From assembly GCF_039539445.1 (NCBI RefSeq), contig NZ_BAABDD010000008.1:62001-126000 (forward strand): DNA of 64,000 bases. Reading direction: 5' to 3'. The stretch's first letter is position 1; each line of letters opens with the position of its first letter. Below, in pieces: positions 15,767 to 24,596 of the stretch. This DNA is from Salinactinospora qingdaonensis. Its GTDB lineage: Bacteria > Actinomycetota > Actinomycetes > Streptosporangiales > Streptosporangiaceae. The position numbers and the translations under genes are program-made. The notes beneath the pieces were generated by a model that was not told the DNA's origin, did no database searches, and saw nothing but the letters and a program-made list of their open reading frames with translations.

Positions 15767-18234
15767 CCTCGCAGCTCCTGCCCAGTGCTGATCAAGGCAC
15801 CGTCTTCCTCAACGTCGGGCCGTACTCTCGTCGGGTTAGTGTCGAGCCACCGCAGCAGCTCTTCCGACACAAGGTCGACGGCGATGCGTCCCGCACGGCC
15901 GTCGAGGTCGCGGAAGATGCATTCGCCGTTACCGAGGTTGCGCAGCATGGCGGTGTGCTCCTCGGAGGGTTCCACCCCGAGCAGGGCCATGACGCTGTCG
16001 ACCTCGACCCGCTCGGAGGAACGGAAGGCGAACACTGAGGAGAGACAGTTGGTGACCTGCTCGTTCAGCAGATCACCAGCGTTTTGGCTGACCAGGATGA
16101 GCGCGGTGTTGCGCGAACGGCCCATCCGGGAAACTTCGGGAACGAGCTTGGCTCCCTCCGGGGTGGAGGTGACCGCCCACGCCTCGTCGAGGAAGATCGC
16201 TTTGGGCAGGTTGCGGTCGATCCCGTTCATAAGGCGGCGGGCGAACTGGCTGACCAGGTACAGCAGGGCGACACTCAGCCGCTGCTCGTAGCTGTAGTCC
16301 TCGCGCTGGATGGCGGAGTCGGGCAGCGTGAGACCGCCGAGCGTGAAGACGGTCGTCCACCCTTCCGTCTCGATCTGCTGCTCCCCCTGCGGGTCGAAGC
16401 ACAGGCTGGCCAGCCGCATCTCCGACATGGAGCGCAGCACAGCGCCGAGGTTGCGTGAGGCCGGATCGTTCGATGCCTCCAGGTAGTCCACCACTTTGGC
16501 GAGGCTGGGACGTGGCTGGTTGGCGACAGCGGAGACCGCCTGGATCATGGCCGACTCCCGTTCCTCGCTCATGCGGGGCAGCAGCAGCCGCAGGGTCTCG
16601 GTGGCCATCGTCTTCTTCATGGGCAAGTCGTCGCCGAACCCGAAAGGGTCGAGCAGCCCAGGCTCGGCAGAGCCCAGGGACATGACGCGCGCCTTGCGGC
16701 CCCGGCGCTGCAACAACTGCACGAGGGATTCAGCGTCGCCCTTGGGGTCGATGGCGGCGACAGTCACCCCACGCAGTGCGAGTTGGTAGATGAGCAGCAG
16801 CGCCAACGTGGTTTTGCCGCCGCCGGGCTCGCCGGTGATGGCGATCGCGGTGGGCCGGTTGCGGGCAGCGGCCACCATGGGGTCGAAGTGGACGATCGAC
16901 CGCGCGCGCCCCAACGTCTCGCCGATGTAGGGACCGATCCACCCCGCCTGCGAGGAATCGACCCGGTCACCGAGGTCGACGGTGGCGACGGGCATACCGC
17001 CGGCGATGGTGCGCAGGGGTTGGCGCTGCGCATAGGAGCTGAGCCGGATACGGTCCCCGGGAAGCGATTCGCAGAACAGCGAGAACTGGTCGCCGGTGGA
17101 GTTGACGATGTCGATACCGATGTCGCGGTAGTGCTCGATGACGGCCTCAACCCGCTGCACCAGCAGTTCCTCAGTGGGTGCCGACACCATGAGGCGGTGC
17201 CAGCCGTAGACGAAGGGGAGCCGCTCTTTGGTGATGCCGTGCTCCAGCATGCGCGCGGCATCGATCTGCTCGGCGAGGGCGATGGGGGCCTCCACCCCGG
17301 CCTCACGGATGTGGGCGTCCATGTCGCGGGCGTGGGCGAGTTTGCGGCCGACGTCCTTGCTGGCTTTAGCCGGGGGGACGAGTTTCATCCGCAGGCTGGC
17401 TTCGACGGGGAACGGCAGTGCGTCCATGTAGTGCAGCCACGGTTCGCCGTCGGGGAAGGCCATGAGGTCGGGGAAGCGGGAGAAGGAGAGGTAGGCGACG
17501 TAGGTGGAGCCGGCGGGCTGTTCCAGGCAAAGCATGGAACGCCCATTGTGGATGACGCCTTCGACGAGCGCCTCGATCTCGCCGCGCCCCCACGTGCGGC
17601 GGCCGGCTGCTGAGCGGCGTGGCTCTTCGACGGTGCCGGTCACAGCGTGGCGGAACAACCAGGCGAGCTCGGTGGAGGAGGCGTGGCGGGCGTGCAGGGA
17701 ACTGGCGGAGAGGGCGCGGCCGAGGCGTTCGGCCTGTTCGGTCCAGCGCTCGATCTCTTTGGCGTCGATCGCGTCGTCCTCCAAACCCAGGATCTGCTCA
17801 GTGCGCTGGTAGGCGGTGAAGAGCTGGGAGAAGATGCCTTGGGAGAGTTGGGCGCGCACGCCCCGTTGGCCGAGCCGGACGCCGAGGTAGACCTCTTTGA
17901 TCCAGAAGTCTTTGGCCCACACGTGGCGGTACATCTCTTCGAGGTAGCCGTACCAGCCGGGTCCGGAGTCGGAGGTGCGGTCGAGCCTGGTGGCCCATGA
18001 CGCCGCGGGGTAGGTGCGGTGGGCGACACGCAGGTGGACCTCGGCGTCGTTCATGCGGATGGCCGCGAGGGCGATGGTGATGTTGGTGGCGAGAGTTTCG
18101 CGCTCTTCCGGGGTGGAGAACTCGTAGGAGACCGTGGGCAGCCGAAAGTAGGCCCAGGCTTCGGTATCGCTGAGGAGGACGCGGTCGTCGAAGTAGCGGA
18201 CCGCCAGCCTGCTGGCGCCTCTGCTGCCGTTCAT
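15763..18234 (-). CDS. VirB4/TcpF-type T4SS ATPase
   Basis: An 823-aa ATPase that powers T4SS assembly and transport. The N-terminal 400 residues resemble the TraC/VirB4 dimer domain found in actinobacterial elements. The C-terminal RecA-like domain has Walker A GEPGGGKTT near residue 465, Walker B AIFLDEAWAV near 680 and a motif RNTALILVSQNAGDLL typical of VirB4/TraG relatives. The ATG at 18234 is chosen because AAGGA lies eight bases upstream and it overlaps the stop of the small gene before it (ATGA). A frame open to 18801 has no coding support. It is the central energy unit of the string; no second, VirD4-type ATPase is visible in the window. Confidence 0.9.
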   Translation of the reverse strand: MNGSRGASRLAVRYFDDRVLLSDTEAWAYFRLPTVSYEFSTPEERETLATNITIALAAIRMNDAEVHLRVAHRTYPAASWATRLDRTSDSGPGWYGYLEEMYRHVWAKDFWIKEVYLGVRLGQRGVRAQLSQGIFSQLFTAYQRTEQILGLEDDAIDAKEIERWTEQAERLGRALSASSLHARHASSTELAWLFRHAVTGTVEEPRRSAAGRRTWGRGEIEALVEGVIHNGRSMLCLEQPAGSTYVAYLSFSRFPDLMAFPDGEPWLHYMDALPFPVEASLRMKLVPPAKASKDVGRKLAHARDMDAHIREAGVEAPIALAEQIDAARMLEHGITKERLPFVYGWHRLMVSAPTEELLVQRVEAVIEHYRDIGIDIVNSTGDQFSLFCESLPGDRIRLSSYAQRQPLRTIAGGMPVATVDLGDRVDSSQAGWIGPYIGETLGRARSIVHFDPMVAAARNRPTAIAITGEPGGGKTTLALLLIYQLALRGVTVAAIDPKGDAESLVQLLQRRGRKARVMSLGSAEPGLLDPFGFGDDLPMKKTMATETLRLLLPRMSEERESAMIQAVSAVANQPRPSLAKVVDYLEASNDPASRNLGAVLRSMSEMRLASLCFDPQGEQQIETEGWTTVFTLGGLTLPDSAIQREDYSYEQRLSVALLYLVSQFARRLMNGIDRNLPKAIFLDEAWAVTSTPEGAKLVPEVSRMGRSRNTALILVSQNAGDLLNEQVTNCLSSVFAFRSSERVEVDSVMALLGVEPSEEHTAMLRNLGNGECIFRDLDGRAGRIAVDLVSEELLRWLDTNPTRVRPDVEEDGALISTGQELRG

Positions 18235-18503
18235 GGCGTGTCCTTCCCGGTAGTGCTGCTCGTGGCGACGACGGTGCCGGAGGGGGTGTGGTAGATGGTC
18301 ACCGTCGGCGAGGCTGGGGGGCGCCGCTGACGACGCTTGGCTGCGCGGCGCGGGGGCGGGTGCGGTAGGCCGCGTGGCGTTGGGGAGGCGCTCCCCTGCT
18401 CTGCCAGGGCGCGCCGGCAGCGGCGAGGGACAGCCGTCTCCCATGCGCGCGGGGCTGGGGTCACGGCAGCACGCTGTCGTGGCGTCGTGTCCGGAGTGCT
18501 CAC
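18231..18503 (-). CDS. 90-aa basic Pro/Arg-rich protein coupled inside the T4SS string
   Basis: A short gene starting with GTG at 18503. It overlaps the stop of the TcpE-MinD gene (GTGA) and ends with TGA overlapping the VirB4 start (ATGA). GGAGG lies seven bases before the GTG. This double interlock is the main evidence that it is real. The product is very basic, rich in Arg, Pro, Ala and Thr, without a membrane helix; only the last 25 residues (VTIYHTPSGTVVATSSTTG) look structured. No family is recognised. It could be a small adaptor between the MinD-like and VirB4 ATPases, or a coupling peptide. Confidence 0.6.
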   Translation of the reverse strand: MSTPDTTPRQRAAVTPAPRAWETAVPRRCRRALAEQGSASPTPRGLPHPPPRRAAKRRQRRPPASPTVTIYHTPSGTVVATSSTTGKDTP

Positions 18504-21500
18504 CGCCGTGCCTCCGACGAGGGGCGGGCGGCATCCGAGGCGGTGGCGAATCCAGAGACGAGCACCCCGCCCAGTGCGGCGTGGGCGCGGCGGGTAGTGG
18601 TGCGCAGGGCGTCGACGTCGATGACGTCGCGTGCAGCGGCGAGATGATCGTCCCAGGGCACTCGTACGATCGCGCGGCACCGCCCCCGGGCGACGTGCTC
18701 GGCGGCGTCGACGTCGTTGAGGCTGCGTTTGCTGACCCCGTTGACGACAACGACCGCTTTAGAGCGCAGATGGCCGTAGCCGTGACCATCGAGCCATTCA
18801 AAGGTCATGGCGACCGCGCGTTGCGCGTCAGCGCTGGCCGGGGCTACGAGGACGAGGCTGTCGACGACGGGCAGGGCGCGTGCCACGCCGGTGGCGGCTG
18901 GGTCGAGCAGCGTGATCTCGTAGAACCGCTCCAGCAGGCCCGTGAGCCCGGCGTAGTCGCGGTCGTCGAGGGTCTGCACGTAGGGGTCGTCCAAGCTGGT
19001 GACGACTTCCAGGCCGCTGCTGGTCTGTGAGGTGAAGCCGCGCATTCCGGGGTAGCTGTGCACGCCTCCCGTGTTGGCCAGCAGCGAGGTCAGTGTCTCG
19101 GGGGTCTCGGCCTGGATGCGGCGGGACAGGCCGCCGCTGCCCGGGTTGACGTCGACGGCGACGACGCGGCCGTCGCGGTAGGCGGCGAGGGTGTGGCCGA
19201 GCATGAGCGCTGTCATTGTCTGTCCGGCACCGCCGGTGCAGCCGAGGACGACGACGCGGCGGCTGCCCTCGATGGGGGTGCGCAGGCGGCTGAGGTCGCC
19301 TTCGGGGAGTTCCGTCTTGGGGGTGGCGGCGTTGCCGCCGGTGACCACGCGGGCGAGCCGGCGCCAGCCGCGGGTGCCGCCGCTGGGCGAGGGGGAAGCG
19401 TTGCTCGCCGGTGGGGGCGCGGCCTCCGGTTGGGCGGGCCCGCTGGCGCCGCCGGTGGAGGTATCGGCGTGTTCTGGCTGGCCGGGTGGGGTGGTGGAGT
19501 GGCCGGTGCCGGCGATGTCGGCGGAGGCGACGGCGGTGTCGGTGCCGTTGTCGTCTCCGGGGGGTGTGGCGATGCCGGGGGCTCCCGCCAGTAGCTGCTG
19601 TTCGCCGGTTCCGTGGTCGAGTTGCAGACCTGGCTTGTCGACAGCGGCGCCTTGGCTGGGGGTGTCGGGCTCGTGGGGGCCCTGGGCGGTGGGCTGGCTC
19701 GGTTCACTCGGCTGGTCTGGCCGGCTGGACGCGGGGGCCGCGGAAGGGGTGGCGCGGTCCTCGGTGGATGCTTCTGTGTGGTCCTCGGGGACGGCTCCTT
19801 CTGAGGGGGTGAAGAGCTGCCCCATGCGACTGGCGTTGTTGGCGACGCGGGTGAAGACGCTCTCGTCGCTGGAGGATTGATCGGAAGCGGCGAGCCGTTG
19901 CGGCGAAGCGTGCGGGTCGCCACCGGACCGGACGCCGCGGGAAAGCCGATCCGCGGAGCGGGCGGCCGGCGGCTCAGCGGGGGCGCTGGTGTGTTCGTCG
20001 GTGTTTTCGGTTTGCGCCGCTCCCCTGGGGGAGGACGACGCGGGTCCGGCGTCCCCGGCGGCTCGGGAACGTTGCTGGTGGGCCGGCGGTGGGGAGTCGG
20101 CGGTGTCGTTTGTGCCGGCATCGCCGCGCCGGGCGAGGAAGGCGGCGCGCTCAGCGGCTTCAAAGTCGTGCAGGGTGCGGCGGCTGCGCGGACCGGAGAC
20201 GTCGGAGAAACTCTCGTGTTCGCCGGTGCTGTGGTCGAGTTCCAGCGACGGCTTGAACTGCGGCGGCTCCGGGGCGTCGGCGGAAGCCGCGGCGGTCTGG
20301 GCCTGGGGGGCGGCGTCACCGGTGGGTGCCGGGGCGTCGCTGCCCCAGGGATCGCTGGGAGCGGCTGCGGAGGGCTGTTGGGCCGCTGGCGGCGTGTCGG
20401 CGAGAGCCTGGGAGTCGGTGCTCTCACCGGTCTGGGCGGGGCGCTCGTGGGCGTCGTGAGCCCCAGCGGGGGCAACGGACTCCGCTGGGTCGGTCGAGGC
20501 GGTCCCCTCACTGGCGGCGGGCTCACGCTCGTCCCGGTCGGCCGGTGGTGTCGAGATCCCAGGCTCTGGCTGAGGAGAGCCGGCCGCGTTGCCGGCAGGC
20601 GCCGCCGGCGACTGGAGCGGGGCGGCCGGAGCGGCGTGGTCCACAGGCTGGGGAGACGGTTCGGCGGCCTCGGGAGCCTGGCGGCTAGGTTCGGCAGCGC
20701 GGTCCTTTGGTGGCGCTGGAGCGGTCTCGCCGAGCCCCGACGCGGTGTCGGCCGTGGGGGGAGGGACCGCGACACCGGGGAACGCCGTGGGGCGGTCCTC
20801 ATCCGGTGCGGGCTGTGGAGCGGCCGGCGGATCGGAGTTCGCCGCGGCTTCGGCGGGCTGGGCGGGTTCCGCGGCAGGTGGGGCGGGCTGCGGTTCCTGC
20901 TCGCGGGGCGGGTCGGTGGGCTCGCTGGGGGCTGCGGCGTCGGCGGAACGCTGACCGTAGGGCGGGGTGGCGGGCTGGCTCTGCCGCCGCAGTCGCTTGC
21001 GCCGTTCGGTCAGCCCGGAGCCGCCACGGCGGGGGGTGTCGTCGCGCGGCGCATCGGCGCCGGAGGTGGGGGCGTGGGGGGTTGACCGCTGGGTTTCGGG
21101 GGCCTCGGGGCCGAACCACTCGGTGAGCGGGTCAGGCTGTTGTCCTGGCTGGACGAGACCGGTGTCGGGGGCCGGTGACAGCCCGGTGTCCTCGGGGGAG
21201 TCGCTGTCTCTTCCGGTGTGCTCACCGGTGTCGGAAGCAGTGGCCGCGAGCGGGTGATCGCCGATGTCCTCGGGGGCAACGGCCGAACCATGCGTGGCGG
21301 GCTCGGCTGTGGGGGCCGCGGTTTCGGGCGTGTCCGCGATCTCGGCGGTCGGCTCGCCGTCGCGATGGGGCGCTGGGTCGGCCAGTTCCCAGGGGGCAGC
21401 GTGGGGGCGTTCCCGGGGCAGCGCCTGTTCCTGCTGCTGTTGGGCCTCCTCCGCGGTGGCGGGGGTGGCGAGGCCGTGCCCGCGCTCGGGGGGCTGTGGG

Positions 21501-23170
21501 GTGTGGGCGCGTTCGCGTTCCAGGCGGCGCTTGATCGCGGCGCTTTGGCCGCGCCCGCGCAGCCGGCGCCGCGCCCACTCGTGGTTCCAGGGGGCGTTCT
21601 CGGAGGGGGGTGCGGCCTGCGTGGCCGGCCGGGAGGGGTCGGCGGCGGCCGGGGCAGTGGTCTCCCCCGTGGCCTCAGCCGAGTCGGTGGCCTGGGTTGT
21701 TGGAGGATCGGTTTCCTCGGCTGTTGGCTGGGGCAGCCATCCGGCGGTTTCGGGAGCGACCGCTGACGGCTGCTCGTTGTCGGGTGCGGGGGCGGCCATG
21801 ATCTCTTCGGCCCTGCGGCGCGCCACCGTGCGGTCGGGGGCGGATGGGGCCATGGGCTGGGTGTCGCCGCGCTGGTAGGCGGCCTTGGAGGACAGCGGCC
21901 AGGGGGTTTCCCCGGAGGAGACGCCTAGAGAGGTGTACCAGGGGGCGTTCTCGGTTTCTTCGGGCTCCTCGTTCGACGGCGCGGGGAGCGCAGGCGCAGC
22001 GGGCTCGTCGCCGGCGCGGTGGCGCTCGGGGGGGTCGGGACGGCTGGGCGCCTTGGGGCGCGACGGCTCGGGAGTGTGCCGCGCCGCGCCGTCGGAGGAC
22101 GTTGTGTCCTTGGATGGAGCTTTGGGGAGGGCGAAGCCGAAGTAGTTGAGCACGCGACGGCCGAGCGACCGGGGGCGCCGGCGCTGTTCCTGCTGGGGCT
22201 GCTGAGCTGACTGGACCGGGCGCCACTGCTTCGGGGCGGGGGTGTGGTGATCGTGTTCGGCGTAGGGCCACGTGCCGGGGACGTGGAGCGGTTCCTCCTC
22301 CGTGTGGGGTGCGAATGCGGGGGAGCTGGGCGGGGAGTCCTGCGTGGCGGGGGCGGGCTCGGCGGATTCGGCCGTGGCCGCGGTTGCGGGGGCCGGCTGT
22401 GGCGAGGCGTCGCCGTCCGGGGCGGTTTCGGTTGCTTCGGCCGGTGCTTGCTCCAGAGACGGCGAGGCCGCCCTGACGACCAGCGGGTCTTCCTCGGCGG
22501 TTTCCCGCGGCTCGGCCGACGGGGAGGTGAGAGGGGTACGGTCGATGTCGGTGGTGGGCAGCGCCGCCGGCGCGAGGGCGGGAGGCCCCTGCTCGGCATC
22601 GGTGGTGGGTTCGGGGTCGGCTTCGGGGGCGGCTTGGGCCGGCTGTGGGGGTTCGGCGGCGGCCATGAGGGAGCCGAGTGGTTGGGCGAAGGGCTCGTGG
22701 TTCCACTCGTGCTCGACCTCGCCACGGTCGGGGGCGCCGTGCTCCCGGGCGGTCTCAGCCGTGTCGGTGGCGGGGTGCCCCTGACGGGCGCGCGCGGGAA
22801 AGGCGCGGTGCCAGACGCGGGCGGTGACCGTGATCTCGGTGGGTTCGTGTTGCGGGGCGAGGCGCGTGTAGACGCGCGGCTCGGCGATATAGCGGGCTTG
22901 GGAGAGCAGCAGCTCGTTGAGTCTTTTGCCTTCGATGACCGGGCGCGAGGCCAAGACGGCGATCACGCCCGGCGGGACGAGCCACACCACATGGCCAAAG
23001 GGCGGTGCGAACGGTATCCCGACCAGTTGCATCAGGACACACCAGACGACAGTGACCCCCAGCCACACACCAAAGGTGACGACTGGAAGCGGCCTGGGCA
23101 GCCGAAAATCGTAGAGCTTGTACAGCCGCTTCTCGATACGCCAGATATTGGTGTACGTGGGCAGGTCCAC
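18500..23170 (-). CDS. TcpE-like membrane domain fused through a long disordered linker to a MinD/ParA-like domain
   Basis: A 1556-aa protein. Residues 1-128 match the TcpE/PrgI-type conjugation family: YTNIWRIEKRLYKLYDFRLP followed by two TM helices at about 30-77. Residues 130-1280 are low-complexity Pro/Ala/Glu/Ser/Thr with two copies of an LDHxTGE motif near 977 and 1183. Residues 1290-1550 form a MinD/ParA-like domain (VVVLGCTGGAGQT, then VVAVDVNPGSGG and ITLLDPAATG). In the P-loop both family lysines are replaced (TGGAGQT instead of KGGxGKT), so ATP hydrolysis is doubtful. The GTG at 23170 has GGAGG eight bases upstream, overlapping the stop region of the pilin-like gene. The domain may place or regulate the machine at the membrane. 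The long linker is consistent across the frame, with no sign of frameshift. Confidence 0.82.
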   Translation of the reverse strand: MDLPTYTNIWRIEKRLYKLYDFRLPRPLPVVTFGVWLGVTVVWCVLMQLVGIPFAPPFGHVVWLVPPGVIAVLASRPVIEGKRLNELLLSQARYIAEPRVYTRLAPQHEPTEITVTARVWHRAFPARARQGHPATDTAETAREHGAPDRGEVEHEWNHEPFAQPLGSLMAAAEPPQPAQAAPEADPEPTTDAEQGPPALAPAALPTTDIDRTPLTSPSAEPRETAEEDPLVVRAASPSLEQAPAEATETAPDGDASPQPAPATAATAESAEPAPATQDSPPSSPAFAPHTEEEPLHVPGTWPYAEHDHHTPAPKQWRPVQSAQQPQQEQRRRPRSLGRRVLNYFGFALPKAPSKDTTSSDGAARHTPEPSRPKAPSRPDPPERHRAGDEPAAPALPAPSNEEPEETENAPWYTSLGVSSGETPWPLSSKAAYQRGDTQPMAPSAPDRTVARRRAEEIMAAPAPDNEQPSAVAPETAGWLPQPTAEETDPPTTQATDSAEATGETTAPAAADPSRPATQAAPPSENAPWNHEWARRRLRGRGQSAAIKRRLERERAHTPQPPERGHGLATPATAEEAQQQQEQALPRERPHAAPWELADPAPHRDGEPTAEIADTPETAAPTAEPATHGSAVAPEDIGDHPLAATASDTGEHTGRDSDSPEDTGLSPAPDTGLVQPGQQPDPLTEWFGPEAPETQRSTPHAPTSGADAPRDDTPRRGGSGLTERRKRLRRQSQPATPPYGQRSADAAAPSEPTDPPREQEPQPAPPAAEPAQPAEAAANSDPPAAPQPAPDEDRPTAFPGVAVPPPTADTASGLGETAPAPPKDRAAEPSRQAPEAAEPSPQPVDHAAPAAPLQSPAAPAGNAAGSPQPEPGISTPPADRDEREPAASEGTASTDPAESVAPAGAHDAHERPAQTGESTDSQALADTPPAAQQPSAAAPSDPWGSDAPAPTGDAAPQAQTAAASADAPEPPQFKPSLELDHSTGEHESFSDVSGPRSRRTLHDFEAAERAAFLARRGDAGTNDTADSPPPAHQQRSRAAGDAGPASSSPRGAAQTENTDEHTSAPAEPPAARSADRLSRGVRSGGDPHASPQRLAASDQSSSDESVFTRVANNASRMGQLFTPSEGAVPEDHTEASTEDRATPSAAPASSRPDQPSEPSQPTAQGPHEPDTPSQGAAVDKPGLQLDHGTGEQQLLAGAPGIATPPGDDNGTDTAVASADIAGTGHSTTPPGQPEHADTSTGGASGPAQPEAAPPPASNASPSPSGGTRGWRRLARVVTGGNAATPKTELPEGDLSRLRTPIEGSRRVVVLGCTGGAGQTMTALMLGHTLAAYRDGRVVAVDVNPGSGGLSRRIQAETPETLTSLLANTGGVHSYPGMRGFTSQTSSGLEVVTSLDDPYVQTLDDRDYAGLTGLLERFYEITLLDPAATGVARALPVVDSLVLVAPASADAQRAVAMTFEWLDGHGYGHLRSKAVVVVNGVSKRSLNDVDAAEHVARGRCRAIVRVPWDDHLAAARDVIDVDALRTTTRRAHAALGGVLVSGFATASDAARPSSEARR

Positions 23171-23182
23171 GTCTGCGGCCTC

Positions 23183-23512
23183 CTACTCGGTCGTCACGCC
23201 CATTGCACGCGCGATGGCCACCGCGATCACTTCGATGATTCCTGGCACGTAGAAGACGATTCCGATGAAGATGGCCAGGATGATGAACTGTGCGAAGCGG
23301 GTGATCTCCCTGGTGAAAAGGAAGAAGATCGCGACAATCGAGACGATGACGAGAAACAGCGGTCCGAAGAACCCGCGTAGCCAGTCCGCCAGCCCGGAGG
23401 TGTCGGGGCCGGCGGGCGCTGTGGGGGCGGGCGTCCCGGCGAGCACCGTGGCGACCGTCGCGTCATAGGCGCTGGAGGCGCTGTCGGCGACACTCATCAG
23501 GAGGGGGAGCAT
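23183..23512 (-). CDS. Small two-TM protein, VirB2 pilin/TcpD-like
   Basis: A 109-aa protein: a short N-terminal Ala/Pro/Thr segment, then two membrane helices at about 48-66 and 72-95 separated by a tight TREITR turn. Size, topology and position just ahead of TcpE suit a VirB2/TrbC pilin subunit or the small TcpD/PrgI-like proteins of Gram-positive systems. Two ATG codons (23512 and 23497) are possible; the first has GAGGGCGG upstream and is chosen. Its stop codon sits by the RBS of the TcpE-MinD gene. Confidence 0.7.
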   Translation of the reverse strand: MLPLLMSVADSASSAYDATVATVLAGTPAPTAPAGPDTSGLADWLRGFFGPLFLVIVSIVAIFFLFTREITRFAQFIILAIFIGIVFYVPGIIEVIAVAIARAMGVTTE

Positions 23513-23615
23513 CTACTGACCGCCCTCTCGTGTATCCCGTCTGATCGGTGTGTTCTGCATGGTCTTGTCACGTCTCCTTACTGGGGGCGCCCTGATCGAC
23601 TCCGTGTCTTGGCGC

Positions 23616-24596
23616 TCACGTACCGAACGAGTTGGGGGCACCCTGCACGGCACGGACGTACCAGGAGCTGCCGTCTTTGACAACAGTCAGCAAATAGCTC
23701 TGGACGAGTTCGGCCGTGTCATCGCTGTCGTCCTCACCGTCGCTGGGAAGGCGCCACACCACGGTGGCTCGGACTTCGCGCACGTCTGCGCTGCGCTGCT
23801 CGGAGGTGGTGGGCACGAACACCTTCCGCAGTTCGGCGAAGGAGACCGTACCGGTCGGCAGCGCGTTGATGGAGCTTCCGGACTCCAGGTAGCGCGCTAG
23901 GTGCTCGGGGGTCTCGGCGTAGGACTCGAAGAACCCTTCGAGTATGGGCTCCAACTCCCGACGGACTTGGCTGTCGCCGGTGATCCCGGCCTGCTCGGGC
24001 AGTTGGGCCTTGGTGGGAGCCGAGATCAGGGCCGGCCTGCCGGAGACGACGAGGGCGGAGCCGCCGTGGCTGGCGTAGAGGGGAACATCGAGGCTCATGG
24101 GGGCGCCGTTGATGTCGGCGCTGAGGGTGACGATGGCGTTGTTGGCGTCCTTGACCTCGACCTTGAGCACCTGGATGTTCTCAGCGCTCAGGGTCGCGGC
24201 GTCGGTGGCGAGGGAAGCGGCCTGGCCTTCGGGGAGGAACTCCGCGAGGTCGCTGGCGCGCTGCTGCTCGCTGTCTTGGGTGTTGAGGTAGACCTCGGCG
24301 AAGCGCAGCGTGAACGCAGCCGCGGCGGTACGGGGGAAGTCGGGGGCGTCGGTGGCCTCGGAGGGCTGGTCGGGCTGCTGGGCAAAGCCCGAGCGCAACG
24401 GCATCCAGATGCCGTTGAAGATAACCACGAGGATGAACGCCCACAGCAGGGCACGGCCGAGCCACACCCACCAGCGTCCGCCCGCCCCGCTTCGGGGGCG
24501 ACGGGCTCGAACGCCCTCCCAGGTGTCGGCCGTCGACGCGGTGGAGGCGCTGTCGGAGGGGGCGCCGCCACGCCGTGCGGTCGACTTGCGAGCCAT
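23616..24596 (-). CDS. TcpC-like conjugation protein (VirB8-type, two NTF2-like domains)
   Basis: A 326-aa single-pass membrane protein. A disordered cytoplasmic start rich in Ser, Ala and Arg is followed by one TM helix (about 46-68) and two alpha+beta domains of about 110-120 residues, consistent with the TcpC/Orf13 family, which has tandem NTF2-like folds and recruits other channel subunits. The second domain ends in QSYLLTVVKDGSSWYVRAVQGAP, the family-like last strand. The ATG at 24596 has GGAG six bases upstream; the 30-codon upstream extension lacks an RBS. It is the first gene of the string, so its promoter should lie within 24597-24982. Confidence 0.75.
   Translation of the reverse strand: MARKSTARRGGAPSDSASTASTADTWEGVRARRPRSGAGGRWWVWLGRALLWAFILVVIFNGIWMPLRSGFAQQPDQPSEATDAPDFPRTAAAAFTLRFAEVYLNTQDSEQQRASDLAEFLPEGQAASLATDAATLSAENIQVLKVEVKDANNAIVTLSADINGAPMSLDVPLYASHGGSALVVSGRPALISAPTKAQLPEQAGITGDSQVRRELEPILEGFFESYAETPEHLARYLESGSSINALPTGTVSFAELRKVFVPTTSEQRSADVREVRATVVWRLPSDGEDDSDDTAELVQSYLLTVVKDGSSWYVRAVQGAPNSFGT

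Noticed and set aside
18235..18801. N-terminal extension of the VirB4 frame
   Set aside because: It overlaps the MinD-like coding end and the 90-aa gene in other frames, is low complexity, and a good ATG with RBS exists at 18234.
19877..21085. Long + strand frame of 402 codons opposite the TcpE-MinD linker
   Set aside because: Gly/Arg-rich product typical of antisense to Pro/Ala-rich GC codons; no start signals.
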